Shown here: positions 24,600-33,636 of the stretch, piece by piece
Layout of the letters: each line of letters begins with the position of its first letter
Numbering within the stretch: position 1 is the stretch's first letter
Source: Acidobacteriota bacterium
GTDB lineage: Bacteria > Acidobacteriota > Thermoanaerobaculia > Thermoanaerobaculales > Thermoanaerobaculaceae
Reading direction: 5' to 3'
Assembly: GCA_003158745.1 (NCBI GenBank)
Contig: PMLC01000119.1
Span: 1-44,269 of the forward strand
DNA length: 44,269 nt
Program-made: the position numbers and the translations under genes
Notes under the pieces: generated by a model
The model's database searches: none
What the model was told of the DNA's origin: nothing
The model's input: the letters and a program-made list of their open reading frames with translations, nothing else

Positions 24600-25979
24600 T
24601 CACTCTCGTGGTTGGTGCACCTTGACTACCCGGCCTCCTTCAGCAAGGTCGAGCAGTTCCTCGCCGGAAGGTATCGTGCCGTCAGGGCGCCGGATCACCT
24701 TGCACAGCGGCTTGTCGAAGGTCTCCGGCGATCGGACCGTCGAGATCGAGAGCACCGTGTGCCCGTCTGCGAGGGAGAGGATCGCACCGGGCGGGAACCT
24801 CCCCATCTCGTTGCAGAAGAGCTGAAGCAGCAGGGGGTCGTAGGCCTTGCCGGCCTGCGCCGCGAGGCGGGCAAGACAGTCAGGCGTCGACAGGATGGAA
24901 CCACGCCCGGCCCGATAGCGGGTGAGGATGTCGTAATCGTCGGCGATGTGGATGATGCGGGCGTGCAGAGACGGCACACCGCGGGGATCGTCGAACGCGG
25001 CGTGGTGTTGGAGGACACTCAGGAGGCGACGGAGCTTGGCGCGGTGAAAGCCGCGCTGCCGCAGCAGAACGCGCAGCCCGGCTCTCGTGTGACGCTCGAA
25101 CGGTACCGAGTACCCGTCCTCGTGCATGCAGAACCCCACATCGTGGAACATCGCAGAGACGCCGAGATCGGCGAGAGACGCGTCGGAGAAGTCGGCCGCC
25201 CTCCCGATAAGGAACGAGAGGTTGGTCACCATGAGCGTATGCTGCGCGAAGGGCGGTAGCGCGCCTTCAGCGCTACGTGCCGACTCGACGATATCACCGG
25301 TGCGGGACGCGTCGATCAACTGGTGGATCAACCGTCGTGCGGGTAGCGGGCTTGGCAGCCGGTCGGCGCCCACGTTGGCGAAAACGCTCGCCACCGTGCC
25401 GGCGCTGGAAACGTACACCTCACGAAACGCGGCCGTCGCCTGTTCGAGCTCCTCGCCGGTGACCCGGAAGCGAAACGGGCCGTGGACCTGAAGCGAGCTC
25501 ATCCCGTTGGCGACGAGCCCGGCCTGGACGGCCTCGCGTGCGTTCCCAGGGGCCGGGGGCGCGGCGAACAGCCGCACGATGGCGCGGATCTCGGCGTCGG
25601 CCAGCGGCCCGTTGAAGGACAGGCCTCCGATGCCGTGGCGGATCAGCTCGTCACCTAGGGAAATCGACTTCTCGATGAGCTTGTCGAAGCGTATCCGAAG
25701 ATCGTTGACGTAAACCTGGTCCTCAACACAGAGCAGGCTGACTGGCCCGAGCAGGTCGATCAGCTGGTGGAGAGCCGTCCCGAACTCCCGCACCGGGACG
25801 TCAAACGCCGTGTTGTTCAAGGCGTGCGTCTTGGCCATACGGAAGAGGCCGTTGAGCAGGTGGGCTAGCTGGCCTCCCACCTCGCGCACGCGGTTGGCCA
25901 ACTCCCGATCCTCTTCGACGCGGGCGCGCGCGAGAGTCTTGCCCAGCTGTTGCTGGGCCATCGTGATCGCATCAACCAC
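24600..25979 (-). CDS. HD-domain protein with N-terminal module shared with its neighbour
   Basis: 459 residues. The N-terminal ~170 residues form a conserved helical/beta module (MAKTHALNN, VEDQVYVND, LIRHGIGGLSFNGPL). The C-terminal half is a metal-type HD domain, with MFHDVGFCMHE, a following HTRAG and QHH, and HIADDYDILT, but the HD-GYP signature is absent (no HDxGK, no GYP). Catalysis on c-di-GMP is therefore doubtful; ligand sensing is an alternative. It overlaps the upstream HEAT-like gene by eight bases, so the two proteins are made together. Confidence 0.75.
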   Translation of the reverse strand: MVDAITMAQQQLGKTLARARVEEDRELANRVREVGGQLAHLLNGLFRMAKTHALNNTAFDVPVREFGTALHQLIDLLGPVSLLCVEDQVYVNDLRIRFDKLIEKSISLGDELIRHGIGGLSFNGPLADAEIRAIVRLFAAPPAPGNAREAVQAGLVANGMSSLQVHGPFRFRVTGEELEQATAAFREVYVSSAGTVASVFANVGADRLPSPLPARRLIHQLIDASRTGDIVESARSAEGALPPFAQHTLMVTNLSFLIGRAADFSDASLADLGVSAMFHDVGFCMHEDGYSVPFERHTRAGLRVLLRQRGFHRAKLRRLLSVLQHHAAFDDPRGVPSLHARIIHIADDYDILTRYRAGRGSILSTPDCLARLAAQAGKAYDPLLLQLFCNEMGRFPPGAILSLADGHTVLSISTVRSPETFDKPLCKVIRRPDGTIPSGEELLDLAEGGRVVKVHQPRE

Positions 25980-27768
25980 GGCGATCCTCCCGGTTGCCCC
26001 TCAGGCGTGCCAGCGCGAGATCGCACTGCTGGCTCAGCTCGTCCCCGGCATGGCGGGCGAGCCACTGCAGCAACTCCTCGGACTCCGGTCCCGGCAGGAG
26101 CGCGAGGCCCGAGACTGCCGCCGACCGGAGCCCGGTCTGTCCGGGGCTCAGCCTGCCGAGCAGGCCGGACGGCCGGACCCACTCCTTGAACGCGGAGAGT
26201 GCCTTCTCTGGGTCGAGGCGCGCCATCGCCTCACCGCCGGCACTTGTCTCCGCAGTTCCGACCTCGGCGGCGCCGAGCTTGATCCGGTTGAGGATAGGCT
26301 CGAACGCCCGTCGCTCGCGCTGCCGCACGAGGATCGCCAGCGAGCGCAGCCTTACATTGGAGGACTCCGAAGCCAGCGCGCCGACCAGGGCGCGGCCGAT
26401 CTTCCCGCCGTACTCGGCCGTCTCGAGAAGCCGGAGAGCCTCCAGCTGTGCGGCAGGCTCCGGCCTCCCGAGGAGGGTGATGGCGGCATCGACCGATCCG
26501 GCCGGGTTGGCCCGCGCCAGAAGGCGGAAGAGCTCGATCGCGACCGTCGGATCGAGCGCGCCGAGGCGCTCAACCACGGCACCCGTCCGCCCCTTCAACT
26601 GACTCTCGAGGAGCCGACGTACCGCTGGGGAGTCCTGATACCGGGGGGAGCTGGTGAACAGGTCGAGGAGAGTGGAGGTGTGGTCGCCGGGAGCGAGTTC
26701 GGCGATCGCGGTCACGGCGGCAAGCGCCTCCTCGTCGGCGAAATCGACCGCGACGGTGAGCCGCCGCACCACATCCTCGCCCACACAAGCCACGAGCAGC
26801 TCCCTACGCGTGTCGTCGTCGATTCCCGGCATCCCGTGGACCATGCGCGCCATGGCGAGCAGTGCTTCGACACAGAGATCACCGACGAGGAATCCGCGGA
26901 GCTCGTACAACACAGGAGTCACCTCGCCGAGCGTGAGCGGATCGTGCGGGTCCGAGAGGCCGGCCAGCAGCTCGCGAGCCAGCTGCAGACACTCGAGAGG
27001 CAAAACCTGGGTCCCCTCCTCCTGGGTGATCCGGCCCAACAAGGACGGCGGCACCGCACGCCGCTCGACCGTGGCTCGCTCGGTCCAATTGGGCCAGGGG
27101 TAGGTGAAACCATAGGGCGCGTCGAAGACCATCGCCTGCATCGCGTCGCGCGGACCGGCGGCTTTCCCGTCGGAGGGCGAAGGAAGGTCCACCGCGTCGC
27201 CCTCGCTCGCGACCAGACCCTCGACGGCGACGACCTCGATGTGTTTGAAATCGGCGCGCCACAGGAGCGTGACCACATCGTCTTCCTGTGTTCGGACTCC
27301 CTTGTAGCGGATTGAGAGGATGCCAATCAGAATGATCAGCTCGGTCCACTCGAGATCGGGGTGCAGCGTCAGTCGCCGGACGCCGTCGCGGTAGAGGCGG
27401 AAGGCCAGCGAGCGCTCGCGGTCTTTGTCCGAGTAGACGACATCGCCGCCGAGGACGAAATCCCAGGGCCGAACCTCGAGCCGCATCTGACCATGGGTCT
27501 TGAGAAAGTGCTCGATCTTCGCCCTGGCGTCCTCCAGGAAGCCCCTGATCCTCTCGTTGGTGGCGTCGTAGAGCATGAAGGAGCGGGCGACGTGGGCCAG
27601 TGCCCGGAGCGCCTCGCCAGCAGCGGAACCAGGGCTCGCGGCGGGCGTGGTTGGAACCCATACGTCGTCCTGGCCAAGCGGCTCGGTTGGCTCGGAGAGA
27701 GAGCCCGCCCGCTTGCGCTCGTCGGAAGCTTCCGGCGGCAACGTCGGTGGGGAGGAGGGGTCATCCAT
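25972..27768 (-). CDS. HEAT-repeat-like protein with N-terminal module similar to its HD partner
   Basis: 598 residues from ATG 27768; a GTG at 27825 is possible. After a Pro/Ser-rich lead (1-55), residues about 60-200 show the same motif order as the HD protein: a YDATNER helix, GGDVVYSD, LYRDGVRRLTL, and a closing FKHIEVV strand. The rest (about 300-598) is made of helical repeats (EALAAVTAIAELAP, AAQLEALRLLETAEYG) that look like HEAT/ARM repeats. The pair probably form a complex; the function is unknown. No enzyme motif is seen. Confidence 0.7.
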   Translation of the reverse strand: MDDPSSPPTLPPEASDERKRAGSLSEPTEPLGQDDVWVPTTPAASPGSAAGEALRALAHVARSFMLYDATNERIRGFLEDARAKIEHFLKTHGQMRLEVRPWDFVLGGDVVYSDKDRERSLAFRLYRDGVRRLTLHPDLEWTELIILIGILSIRYKGVRTQEDDVVTLLWRADFKHIEVVAVEGLVASEGDAVDLPSPSDGKAAGPRDAMQAMVFDAPYGFTYPWPNWTERATVERRAVPPSLLGRITQEEGTQVLPLECLQLARELLAGLSDPHDPLTLGEVTPVLYELRGFLVGDLCVEALLAMARMVHGMPGIDDDTRRELLVACVGEDVVRRLTVAVDFADEEALAAVTAIAELAPGDHTSTLLDLFTSSPRYQDSPAVRRLLESQLKGRTGAVVERLGALDPTVAIELFRLLARANPAGSVDAAITLLGRPEPAAQLEALRLLETAEYGGKIGRALVGALASESSNVRLRSLAILVRQRERRAFEPILNRIKLGAAEVGTAETSAGGEAMARLDPEKALSAFKEWVRPSGLLGRLSPGQTGLRSAAVSGLALLPGPESEELLQWLARHAGDELSQQCDLALARLRGNREDRRG

Positions 27769-27878
27769 GGCTGCTCGTCTTCCGGTCCGGTCGGTGTGCC
27801 CGAGCGCGTTCAACCCCCACGGCACTCTCTCATTTCATCATACGTCCGCGGATCGGCGGGGAACCGTGAGCCCCGAGA

Positions 27879-29345
27879 TCACTCGCCGTAGTGCTCGATC
27901 ACACGCTGAATCGCCTGCTGACAGGCCTTGCAGAAGGGCTTGACGCCCTTCGTGAACATGATGCAGTCGAGCGCCGCGCGGTATAGTCCCTCGGAGGCGT
28001 ACCCTGCACCCTCGAACGCCCCGACCTGGCCAACGAACCGCGATCTGGAGAGGTACGCATCCACCTTCCTGGCATGCTCCCCGGAAAGGCGCTCCGACTC
28101 CTCCTGCAGCTTCTCCACCTCGGTGCGCGGGGCTCCGACCCGCTTTGCGGCCGCGATCTTCCCGTTGAGCTCCTCCCGCACCTTCTGGTAGGCCCGGTCC
28201 ATGGTGTCGAAGTCCGCCTTTTCCCACGGTGTCGGCACGGGCGTGCCCGGCGTGACGAGCGACCTCCACTTGAGGGTCGCCGGGTTCAGCAGCGCGGTGA
28301 CGTTCGGTGCGTCGGGCTCGACGCCTCTGGGGTAGAAGTCGGTGTACGCGACCGACGAGGTGTAGTACTCGTCTGCAAGACCGGCGAAATGATGACCGAA
28401 CTCGTGCAGGAACACGTACGGGGACCACTGGTTGTCGACAGTGAACGTGCAGTAGAGGTTGTAGATCCCGCCGCCGCCGTACCTGGGCGAGTTCACCATG
28501 ATGTAAAGCGCGTCGTAAGGAACGACGGAGGCGATATCGCGCAGGCGGCGGTTCTCCTCGGTGAGGAGGTAGCGCTCGGAGCCCAGCGAGTCGAACGTCG
28601 CTCCGACCGCGGTGTTGCGGAACTCGCCCCAGCCCGGCTCGGAGCAGCCGCTGTCCTGCGACGGTTTGAACACCCCCGTGATGTTGAAGCGATCCTTGTG
28701 GCTCGTGTACGGCTCCTGGTCGAAGAAGATCTTCACGAACCGTGCAAGGTCGTCGCGGAACTTCTTTTCCTCGGCGGCGGTGTACCCCTCCGCGACGATC
28801 GCTACATCGACCATGGCGTGCGGGTCGCCGCTATGCAGCGCGTTGATCGTGGTGATGCCCTTGTCGAGGGGGGCGCGGACCACGGTGGTGGCGGCAGGGT
28901 CGATATTGGTCGTGAACAACTCGCGCAGCGAGGCGTCGCGCTGGCGCACCGAGATCGCGAACCGGACGGTCTTCTTCGGACACGGGATCAGCACCGACTC
29001 GTGGAACGTCCGGCGCACGCCCGAACCGGCCGGCGCGGTAGTGCGGTACTCGCCGAAATAGGTGTCGTACGCTTTCGAGAAGAGCACAACGCCGGTACTC
29101 GGATCGGCGACGGTCGCGAGGTAGCGGCCGACGCCGAACGGGTCGGTGAGATGCTTGCGGCTGCCCGCCCAGCTCCCCTGTAGGACCACCCGATCGAGGG
29201 TGACGATCTCCTCGGTGGAGTTGCCGATGTGATACGTGTCGATGCGGAGCGTCGCGTCGACGAAGGCCTCGTCGAATGCGACGGGGTGCACGGCGGCCAG
29301 AGGGGATGCGAGGGCGACGGCGGCGAGGACGGCGAGGTGGATCAT
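27879..29345 (-). CDS. Secreted metallopeptidase, M64 (IgA-peptidase-like) family
   Basis: 488 residues: signal peptide (1-18), an N-terminal beta domain (about 25-165), the M64 catalytic domain with zinc motif HEFGHHFAGLADEYY (about 324-338; the two His plus a later ligand), and a C-terminal helical tail with a CxxC pair (CKACQQ). M64 enzymes cleave extracellular proteins; members are named for IgA1 protease from Clostridium. It lies upstream of the HEAT/HD pair in the same direction, with 110 bases between them. It is likely secreted across the inner membrane. Confidence 0.9.
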   Translation of the reverse strand: MIHLAVLAAVALASPLAAVHPVAFDEAFVDATLRIDTYHIGNSTEEIVTLDRVVLQGSWAGSRKHLTDPFGVGRYLATVADPSTGVVLFSKAYDTYFGEYRTTAPAGSGVRRTFHESVLIPCPKKTVRFAISVRQRDASLRELFTTNIDPAATTVVRAPLDKGITTINALHSGDPHAMVDVAIVAEGYTAAEEKKFRDDLARFVKIFFDQEPYTSHKDRFNITGVFKPSQDSGCSEPGWGEFRNTAVGATFDSLGSERYLLTEENRRLRDIASVVPYDALYIMVNSPRYGGGGIYNLYCTFTVDNQWSPYVFLHEFGHHFAGLADEYYTSSVAYTDFYPRGVEPDAPNVTALLNPATLKWRSLVTPGTPVPTPWEKADFDTMDRAYQKVREELNGKIAAAKRVGAPRTEVEKLQEESERLSGEHARKVDAYLSRSRFVGQVGAFEGAGYASEGLYRAALDCIMFTKGVKPFCKACQQAIQRVIEHYGE

Positions 29346-29440
29346 TGGATCCTCCGCCAGAATGGTAACCGACCTTGAAGGTGTCTGAGAACGGAAGGAA
29401 ACCTCGGGGTGGGGCGTCCCGGCGCGGAACTGGCCCGACC

Positions 29441-30697
29441 CTATCCGATCTGCGGCTCCTGGCCTCGGTCGCCGATCCTCGGGAATTTCGTTGCCACGTA
29501 ACTGTCGACGAGGCTGCGAAATTCAGCCGCGAGCTCGTCGTAGGTCCCCTTCAGGGTGGTGAACTTCTGCCCGTCGATGAAAACGGGACAGGCCGGCGCT
29601 TCGCCGGTGCCCGGGAGCGAGATCCCGATATTGGCGGCCTTCGACTCGCCCGGCCCGTTCACCACGCAGCCCATCACCGCGAGTCGCATGGTCTCGACGC
29701 CCGCATACTCGCGCTTCCATTCGGGCATCTTCTCTCGCACGTACGACTGGATGCTCTCGGCGAGGGCCTGGAACGTCGTGCTGGTCGTGCGCCCGCACCC
29801 GGGGCAGGAGGTGACCGACGGGGCGAACGACCGCAGGCCGAGCGACTGGAGGAGCTCGCACGCGGCGTAGACCTCGTCGCAGCGATCGCCTCCGGGTCGC
29901 GGCGTGAGCGAGACGCGGATCGTGTCGCCGATCCCCTCGTGCAGCAGGATCCCAACGGCAGCGGCGGACCAGACGAGACCCTTGATCCCCATGCCCGCCT
30001 CGGTGAGGCCGAGGTGGAGGGGTTGTTCCGTGCGCTTCGCGAGCTCCCGGTACACGGCGATGAGCTCGTTCGGTTGCGAGAGCTTGCATGAGATGACGAT
30101 CTGGTCGGCGCGAAGCCCCGTGGCGAGCGCCAACTCGGTCGATTGCAGCGCCGAGAGCACCATGCACTCGTTGATGATCGCGTCAGACGTTGCGCCGAGG
30201 CTGCGGTCGGTGTTCTCGGCCATCTTCGCCGTCACCAGCTCCTGGTTGAGCGAGCCTGCGTTGACACCGATTCGGATGGGCTTGCCGTTCTCCGCCGCCA
30301 CTCGGCAGATGGTGGCGAACTGCTCGTCTCGCTTCTTTCCGTGGCCGACGTTTCCCGGGTTGATTCGGTACTTCGAGAGGGCTCTGGCACATTCGGGGTA
30401 CTGGGTCAGCAGAATGTGACCGTTGTAGTGGAAATCGCCGATGAGGGGTACGTCGCACCCTGCGGCGTCGAGCGCCCTGCGGATCTCGGGGACCGCCGCC
30501 GCCGCCTCAGGGAGGTTGACAGTGACGCGTACGAGTTCCGAGCCGGCCTTGGCCAGTTCAAGCGCCTGCTTCGAGGTCGCTTCGACGTCCGCAGTGTCGG
30601 TGGACGTCATCGACTGCACCACCACCGGTGCCCCGCCCCCGATCTGAACCTGTCCGACCTTCACCCCGACGCTGCGACGACGCTGGACGTCTGCCAT
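29441..30697 (-). CDS. ispG: 4-hydroxy-3-methylbut-2-en-1-yl diphosphate synthase
   Basis: 418 residues from ATG 30697 (GGGGA at normal spacing). Family blocks include [28 protein letters not shown] and the cluster cysteines in SCPGCGR and the later GCVVNGPGE. IspG converts MEcPP to HMBPP in the MEP isoprenoid pathway and uses a [4Fe-4S] cluster. A thioredoxin gene lies 89 bases upstream in the same direction, so the two may share the promoter at 31251. Confidence 0.96.
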   Translation of the reverse strand: MADVQRRRSVGVKVGQVQIGGGAPVVVQSMTSTDTADVEATSKQALELAKAGSELVRVTVNLPEAAAAVPEIRRALDAAGCDVPLIGDFHYNGHILLTQYPECARALSKYRINPGNVGHGKKRDEQFATICRVAAENGKPIRIGVNAGSLNQELVTAKMAENTDRSLGATSDAIINECMVLSALQSTELALATGLRADQIVISCKLSQPNELIAVYRELAKRTEQPLHLGLTEAGMGIKGLVWSAAAVGILLHEGIGDTIRVSLTPRPGGDRCDEVYAACELLQSLGLRSFAPSVTSCPGCGRTTSTTFQALAESIQSYVREKMPEWKREYAGVETMRLAVMGCVVNGPGESKAANIGISLPGTGEAPACPVFIDGQKFTTLKGTYDELAAEFRSLVDSYVATKFPRIGDRGQEPQIG

Positions 30698-30786
30698 GAT
30701 GTCCCCATCCCCCGATAGGGGAAACGGTACAGTCGTCGAGAAGATGCCGTCAACTCGGGAACGGAGAGCGGCCTTTCGACAGGCTC

Positions 30787-31164
30787 CTAGATCGTGGCGC
30801 CCGCCGTCTGCTGTTTGACAACTTCCGCGTGGACAGTGGCCATGTCGAGCGTCTTGACCTGGCCGATGAGGTCTTCGAGCGCTTCTGCCGGAAGCATGCC
30901 GGGCTGGGCGAAAACCAGAACCTTCTCGCGGAAAATGGCCAGGGTCGGGATCGAGCGGATGCCGAAGGTCGCGGCCAGCTCCTGCTGCGCTTCGGTGTCG
31001 CAGGAGGCGAACGTCAACTCGGCGTGCGCCTCTGCTGCCGCTTCGAAGATCGGTTTGAAGGCGCGGCAGGGACCGCACCAGGACGCCCAGAAGTCGATGA
31101 GCACGATCGCGCCGCCCTCTATCGTCTCGTTGAAGTTATTAGTGGTCAATTCTTTGACTGACAT
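30787..31164 (-). CDS. trxA: Thioredoxin
   Basis: 125 residues with a canonical WCGPC active site (C30, C33), an FWASW lead-in and the cis-Pro in SIPTL. It is reduced by thioredoxin reductase such as that at 15622 and reduces disulfides in the cytosol. The C-terminal ~20 residues ([10 protein letters not shown]) extend past the usual fold. A near-consensus promoter precedes it. Confidence 0.95.
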   Translation of the reverse strand: MSVKELTTNNFNETIEGGAIVLIDFWASWCGPCRAFKPIFEAAAEAHAELTFASCDTEAQQELAATFGIRSIPTLAIFREKVLVFAQPGMLPAEALEDLIGQVKTLDMATVHAEVVKQQTAGATI

Positions 31165-31250
31165 CGCTCCTCCTGTTCAGGCTGCGGTCGGAGAGGTCTG
31201 TTGGGGGCAGTTCAATTCCTCCCATCATAACTCAATCACCATACAGCGAT

Positions 31251-31279
31251 ATTATAATCCCAGAGTCAGCTCAAGTCAA
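31251..31279 (-). promoter_or_regulatory. Near-consensus sigma-70 promoter of the thioredoxin gene
   Basis: On the minus strand, -35 TTGACT (31279-31274), a 17-base spacer, then a perfect -10 TATAAT (31256-31251). The 5' UTR would be about 80 bases. It is the strongest promoter match in the window and sits in a locally AT-rich gap. Confidence 0.8.
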
Positions 31280-31306
31280 CCCAGTATGCGCGAGGAGGAA
31301 AACGAG

Positions 31307-31906
31307 CTAACACCTCGCCGCGGCCCAGGCCTCCCACCGTTTTCCATAGTCGGCCCAGACTCGCTCGGGATCGATCCCGAGCTCTCGTGCGACGGCGAGC
31401 ACGAAACCGCGTACGAACACACGCTCGGGCAGCTCGTCGAACCTCTCGGCCTCGAGCAATTCGAGGAGGTGGCGCCTGATCCGCGTGTGGTGACTGAGAG
31501 TCTCAAGCGTTAGGCCTCTGGTTTCCCGAAATCGGCGCAAAACATCGCCATTGAACTCGGTCTCGGGAGCGGCAGTTGACTGCTGCGTGGCAGTGGCCCC
31601 ATCGGTAGGCGGGGCGGAAGCAGGCGCGACTACTTCATTCGCGCTCGACGTCGGCAGCGTCGTTGGAACCTGGACATCCAGTCGGTTTCCCTCGGGGCCG
31701 AGGCCAGAGAGCAGCGCAACGTAGGCTGCCCGGATCCGCTGCTGAACGTCGAGCTGTTCCTCCCTGTCGGCGATCGAGTAGAGAGGCAGCGAACCGGGTG
31801 CGAGCCGGGATGAGAGCAGCTCGTAGGCGCGCCGGATCTCGTCGGCTGTCGCACCGGGCGCCAGGCCGAGCATCTCCCACGGATCGAGCTGGTCGAAGGG
31901 CTTCAC
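31307..31906 (-). CDS. J-domain-like plus RodZ-type HTH protein
   Basis: 199 residues from GTG 31906 (GTGA overlap with the MinD-like gene). Residues 1-60 resemble a J domain (DPWEMLGLAPGATADEIRRAY), but the HPD tripeptide is replaced, so Hsp70 stimulation is unlikely. A Pro/Ala/Thr linker (about 75-110) follows, then a helix-turn-helix of the RodZ/HTH_25 type (about 125-190, RFRETRGLTLETLSHHTRIR and LPERVFVRGFVLAVAREL). Pairing with a MinD/ParA ATPase suggests a role in cell-pole or envelope organisation, an inference. No transmembrane segment follows the HTH as in RodZ. Confidence 0.8.
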   Translation of the reverse strand: MKPFDQLDPWEMLGLAPGATADEIRRAYELLSSRLAPGSLPLYSIADREEQLDVQQRIRAAYVALLSGLGPEGNRLDVQVPTTLPTSSANEVVAPASAPPTDGATATQQSTAAPETEFNGDVLRRFRETRGLTLETLSHHTRIRRHLLELLEAERFDELPERVFVRGFVLAVARELGIDPERVWADYGKRWEAWAAARC

Positions 31907-32937
31907 GGGCGGATCCCCCCCGCCGTCGGCAGTTCGAGCAGCCTGCCCGCGACGGCGGAGAGCTCGAGGGCGAACGGTGTGCCGGGCCTCTCGTAGTAGG
32001 AGGGCTCCCGGGCACGAACCGCGCGCCACACCAGCTCATGGTGACGAAGATGGCCGAGGTAGATCAGGTCCAATCCGAAGAGCCTCCTGGCAGCGTCGCA
32101 CATCCCGTCGCCGAGGGTCAGATCGGCAGGTTCCCGTACCTGGTTGACGATTAGCAGCGGCCTAAACGTGGCCATCTCGCGCTCGAGCGCGGCTCCGGCG
32201 GCGGGGTCCCGCTCCGCGACCGCCAGGACCATCTCGGCCGGGACCAACGGGCGCTGGCCACCGGGACGTACGACCTCCTGCAGGATCTCGCGAATGCCGA
32301 GTCCGGCATCCATCGCTTTGACCCGGCGGAGGAACGCGGCCTTGAGGAATCGGTACGCGTTCTCGACCGATGTCGGTTCAGGTACGACCACGAGGACGCC
32401 GTGATCGGCGAGGAGGAAGAAGTCCACGACGTTGTAGTGCGTGCCGGCGCCGAGGTCGAGAACCGCCACGTCGGCGTCGATATGCTGCAGCGCTCTCATC
32501 AGGCGCATCTTCTGCTGGTACATTGGGTTGGCGACCTGGATCGCGTTGCGCGCTCCGGAGATCAAACCGAGGCCTGCCACCGGCGTCGGAACCACCAGTT
32601 CGGCGAGAGAGCCCACTCTGCGGAGCACGAAGTCGGAAAGCGTTCCCTTCGGGTACTCCATGCCGAGGAGGCTGTGCAGGTTGGCGCCGCCCAGATCGCA
32701 GTCTACGAGCACCACCCGCATGCCACGCCGGACCAACTCAATCGCGAGGGTGACCGCGACGAGGCTCTTGCCGATGCCTCCCTTGCCGCCTCCGATCGCG
32801 ATGATGCGCCGGGTCGGGCCGGTCGAAGCGCGAAGGTGTGCTCCGGCATCGCTCTCCGTCCCACCGCCTGCGCTCCGATTCTCCGCTCCCTCCGTGGCAT
32901 TGGGGGGCAGATCCCCGGACCGTTCGGGTTCTCTCAT
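31903..32937 (-). CDS. MinD/ParA-family ATPase (FlhG-like)
   Basis: 344 residues from ATG 32937. A disordered lead (about 1-45) is followed by the deviant Walker A motif GGGKGGIGKS, the DCDLGGANLHSLLG switch region and VLDLGAGTHYNVVDFF as the Walker B-type block. The C-terminus lacks an obvious amphipathic membrane helix. MinD/FlhG-type ATPases position divisomes, flagella or other complexes by ATP-driven switching. It shares a four-base overlap with the J-like/HTH gene, so they probably act together. It is divergent from the GntR operon. Confidence 0.88.
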   Translation of the reverse strand: MREPERSGDLPPNATEGAENRSAGGGTESDAGAHLRASTGPTRRIIAIGGGKGGIGKSLVAVTLAIELVRRGMRVVLVDCDLGGANLHSLLGMEYPKGTLSDFVLRRVGSLAELVVPTPVAGLGLISGARNAIQVANPMYQQKMRLMRALQHIDADVAVLDLGAGTHYNVVDFFLLADHGVLVVVPEPTSVENAYRFLKAAFLRRVKAMDAGLGIREILQEVVRPGGQRPLVPAEMVLAVAERDPAAGAALEREMATFRPLLIVNQVREPADLTLGDGMCDAARRLFGLDLIYLGHLRHHELVWRAVRAREPSYYERPGTPFALELSAVAGRLLELPTAGGIRP

Positions 32938-33143
32938 GGTGTCACGGTCCGCGTCTTGATGGCCCCTCTCGATGGCGTGACGCCGCCCGGGTGGGAGACC
33001 GCCGGGGACCTCCCTACCGAGCCGGGAACGGCGCGTCCAACGCACGACGCCGCGATGATGCCGCGACGACCGAGTCTCATCGTCGGATGCTAGCACGACC
33101 TTGCGTGCGTCGCTCTCGCCACGCATCGCGCTATGCCGCCCTC

Positions 33144-33172
33144 TTGACACGGTCCGATCGCAGGTTTACTGT
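33144..33172 (+). promoter_or_regulatory. Sigma-70 promoter of the GntR-ABC operon
   Basis: TTGACA (33144-33149), a 17-base spacer, TACTGT (33167-33172). A start site near 33180 gives a leader of about 46 bases before ATG 33226. Confidence 0.75.
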
Positions 33173-33191
33173 AGTAGATCAGTGATACAGT
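33168..33191 (+). promoter_or_regulatory. Probable YtrA/GntR operator
   Basis: ACTGTA (33168-33173), a 12-base spacer, TACAGT (33186-33191), a perfect 6-bp inverted repeat overlapping the -10 element. The layout, in which short palindromic arms are split by 10-15 bases over the promoter, is typical of YtrA-subfamily autorepression. Confidence 0.65.
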
Positions 33192-33225
33192 GATCGAGGT
33201 TGGTTGTGAGGCGAAAGGAAGAACG

Positions 33226-33636
33226 ATGGCCCGTACGGTCGTGATCGATCCCGCCGATCCCGCCCCGATCTGGCGGCAGATCGAGGAAGGGGTGCGACGG
33301 CTGGCCTCGTCCGGTGCGCTGACACCGGGAAGCGTCGTGCCGTCCGTCCGGGAGCTCGCGAAGGAACTGCGCGTCAACCCGGCCACCGTCGCCAAGGCCT
33401 ACCAGCGACTGACCGACACGGGCGTCCTCGTGGTCCATCGCGGCGAGGGGACTTACGTCGCCGATGCACCGCCCCGACTGCCCGAGACCGAGCGCCGCCG
33501 GGTCTTGCGTGAAGGTGCTACCCGGTACGCGACCCTCGCCGTATCGATCGGGGCGACCAAAGAGCGTGCGACTGAAGAACTCGAGGTTGTGTGGCACGGT
33601 TTCGAGGGTGGTAACAAGAAGGGGGCCGGACGATGA
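33226..33636 (+). CDS. GntR-family regulator, YtrA subfamily
   Basis: 136 residues from ATG 33226 (AAAGGAAG upstream). The winged helix (about 15-85) carries PIWRQIEEGVRRLASSG, LAKELRVNPATVAKAYQRL and a GEGTYV wing; the short helical C-terminus (about 90-136) is typical of YtrA proteins, which lack a large ligand domain. Members repress an adjacent ABC transporter operon. It overlaps the ATPase gene by four bases (ATGA), and the operator at 33168 fits autorepression. Confidence 0.93.
   Translation: MARTVVIDPADPAPIWRQIEEGVRRLASSGALTPGSVVPSVRELAKELRVNPATVAKAYQRLTDTGVLVVHRGEGTYVADAPPRLPETERRRVLREGATRYATLAVSIGATKERATEELEVVWHGFEGGNKKGAGR

Noticed and set aside
25972-25979. The HD protein as an active HD-GYP c-di-GMP phosphodiesterase
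   Set aside because: The HDxGK and GYP signatures are not present; only the HD-like fold is supported.
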